Origin: Dirofilaria immitis
Taxonomy: Eukaryota > Nematoda > Chromadorea > Rhabditida > Onchocercidae
DNA: 64,000 nt
NCBI GenBank assembly: GCA_024305405.1
Contig: JAKNDB010000092.1
Span: forward strand, 124,001 to 188,000
Direction: 5' to 3'
Both the position numbers and the translations under genes were made by a program. Below the pieces are notes generated by a model. That model worked only from the letters and a program-made list of their open reading frames with translations, searched no databases and was not told the DNA's origin. Below are positions 63,863 through 64,000 of this stretch, piece after piece; the stretch's first letter is position 1; each line of letters begins with the position of its first letter.

Positions 63863-64000
63863 GTGAATTTGATTCAACAAACAGTATAACTCTTCTCTAT
63901 TTATGTCTGGCTGATTAAGCATACCAATTAAATATATTCAGCTTCTTGAACAAAGTTATTACTAATGCATGAAAAAGAAAATAACGATAAATCATGCATT
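63863..64000. repeat. Direct repeat D2, copy 2, cut by window end
   Basis: Virtually identical to 32963-33100 and still matching at the last base, so the duplication continues beyond the window. Confidence 0.93.

Noticed and set aside
1..64000. tRNA genes, rRNA, CRISPR arrays and Wolbachia-derived inserts
   Set aside because: I looked for tRNA B-box-like GGTTCGAATCC, regularly spaced repeats and bacterial-type open frames and found none convincing. A covariance-model tRNA scan would be decisive and was not run.

Overview
The window is nuclear DNA from an AT-rich nematode genome, most likely a clade III (spirurid or filarial-type) worm. The reasons are: intron-rich genes with introns of about 0.2-1.1 kb; a TWK-type two-pore potassium channel; a pair of seven-transmembrane receptors that resemble the nematode-only Srab family; an AIR-2-like Aurora kinase; and TTTTCAG acceptors 8-15 nt before start codons, as expected for spliced-leader trans-splicing. 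The species cannot be named from sequence alone. No rRNA, tRNA, CRISPR array or recognised Wolbachia insert was seen.

Layout. 1-170 is an inverted copy of a TWK C-terminal exon whose other copy lies at 8967-9136. Three genes then run on the minus strand: Aurora B-like kinase (3564-5581), TWK potassium channel (7045 to at least 15566) and the SAGA subunit SPT3 (16964-19598). A 2.3-kb divergent intergenic region separates SPT3 from transaldolase on the plus strand (21936-24882). About 6 kb of gene-poor DNA follows. Then come a MARCH-type RING-CH membrane E3 ligase (31176-33501, minus) and an unrecognised minus-strand gene end (34304-35162). The region 40-53 kb holds two chemoreceptor-like genes facing away from each other (40146-44085 minus; 48977-52926 plus), with a decayed third copy between them. 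From 54 kb on the DNA is a patchwork: a 1.5-kb direct duplicate of 34690-36214, decayed mobile-like sequence, a 58-bp hairpin, a relic of the receptor intron, and a broken copy of the MARCH gene that continues past the window end.

The housekeeping genes are unrelated in function: mitotic kinase, chromatin/transcription, pentose-phosphate enzyme, ion channel. There is no sign of an operon. The coherent biology is in the duplicated half: a small inverted receptor family whose first exon and first intron look gene-converted, embedded among segmental duplications.

The strongest cross-cutting signal concerns sequence quality. Nearly every conserved exon set contains single-base deletions, mostly in A or T runs. 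When they are accounted for, exon phases close and protein lengths match the families (307 aa for the Aurora kinase, 324 for transaldolase, 275 for SPT3). I read this as homopolymer under-calling in the assembly rather than gene death, and I note each site. Exon limits below were worked out by eye from GT/AG signals, reading phase and family alignment from memory; no search was run.
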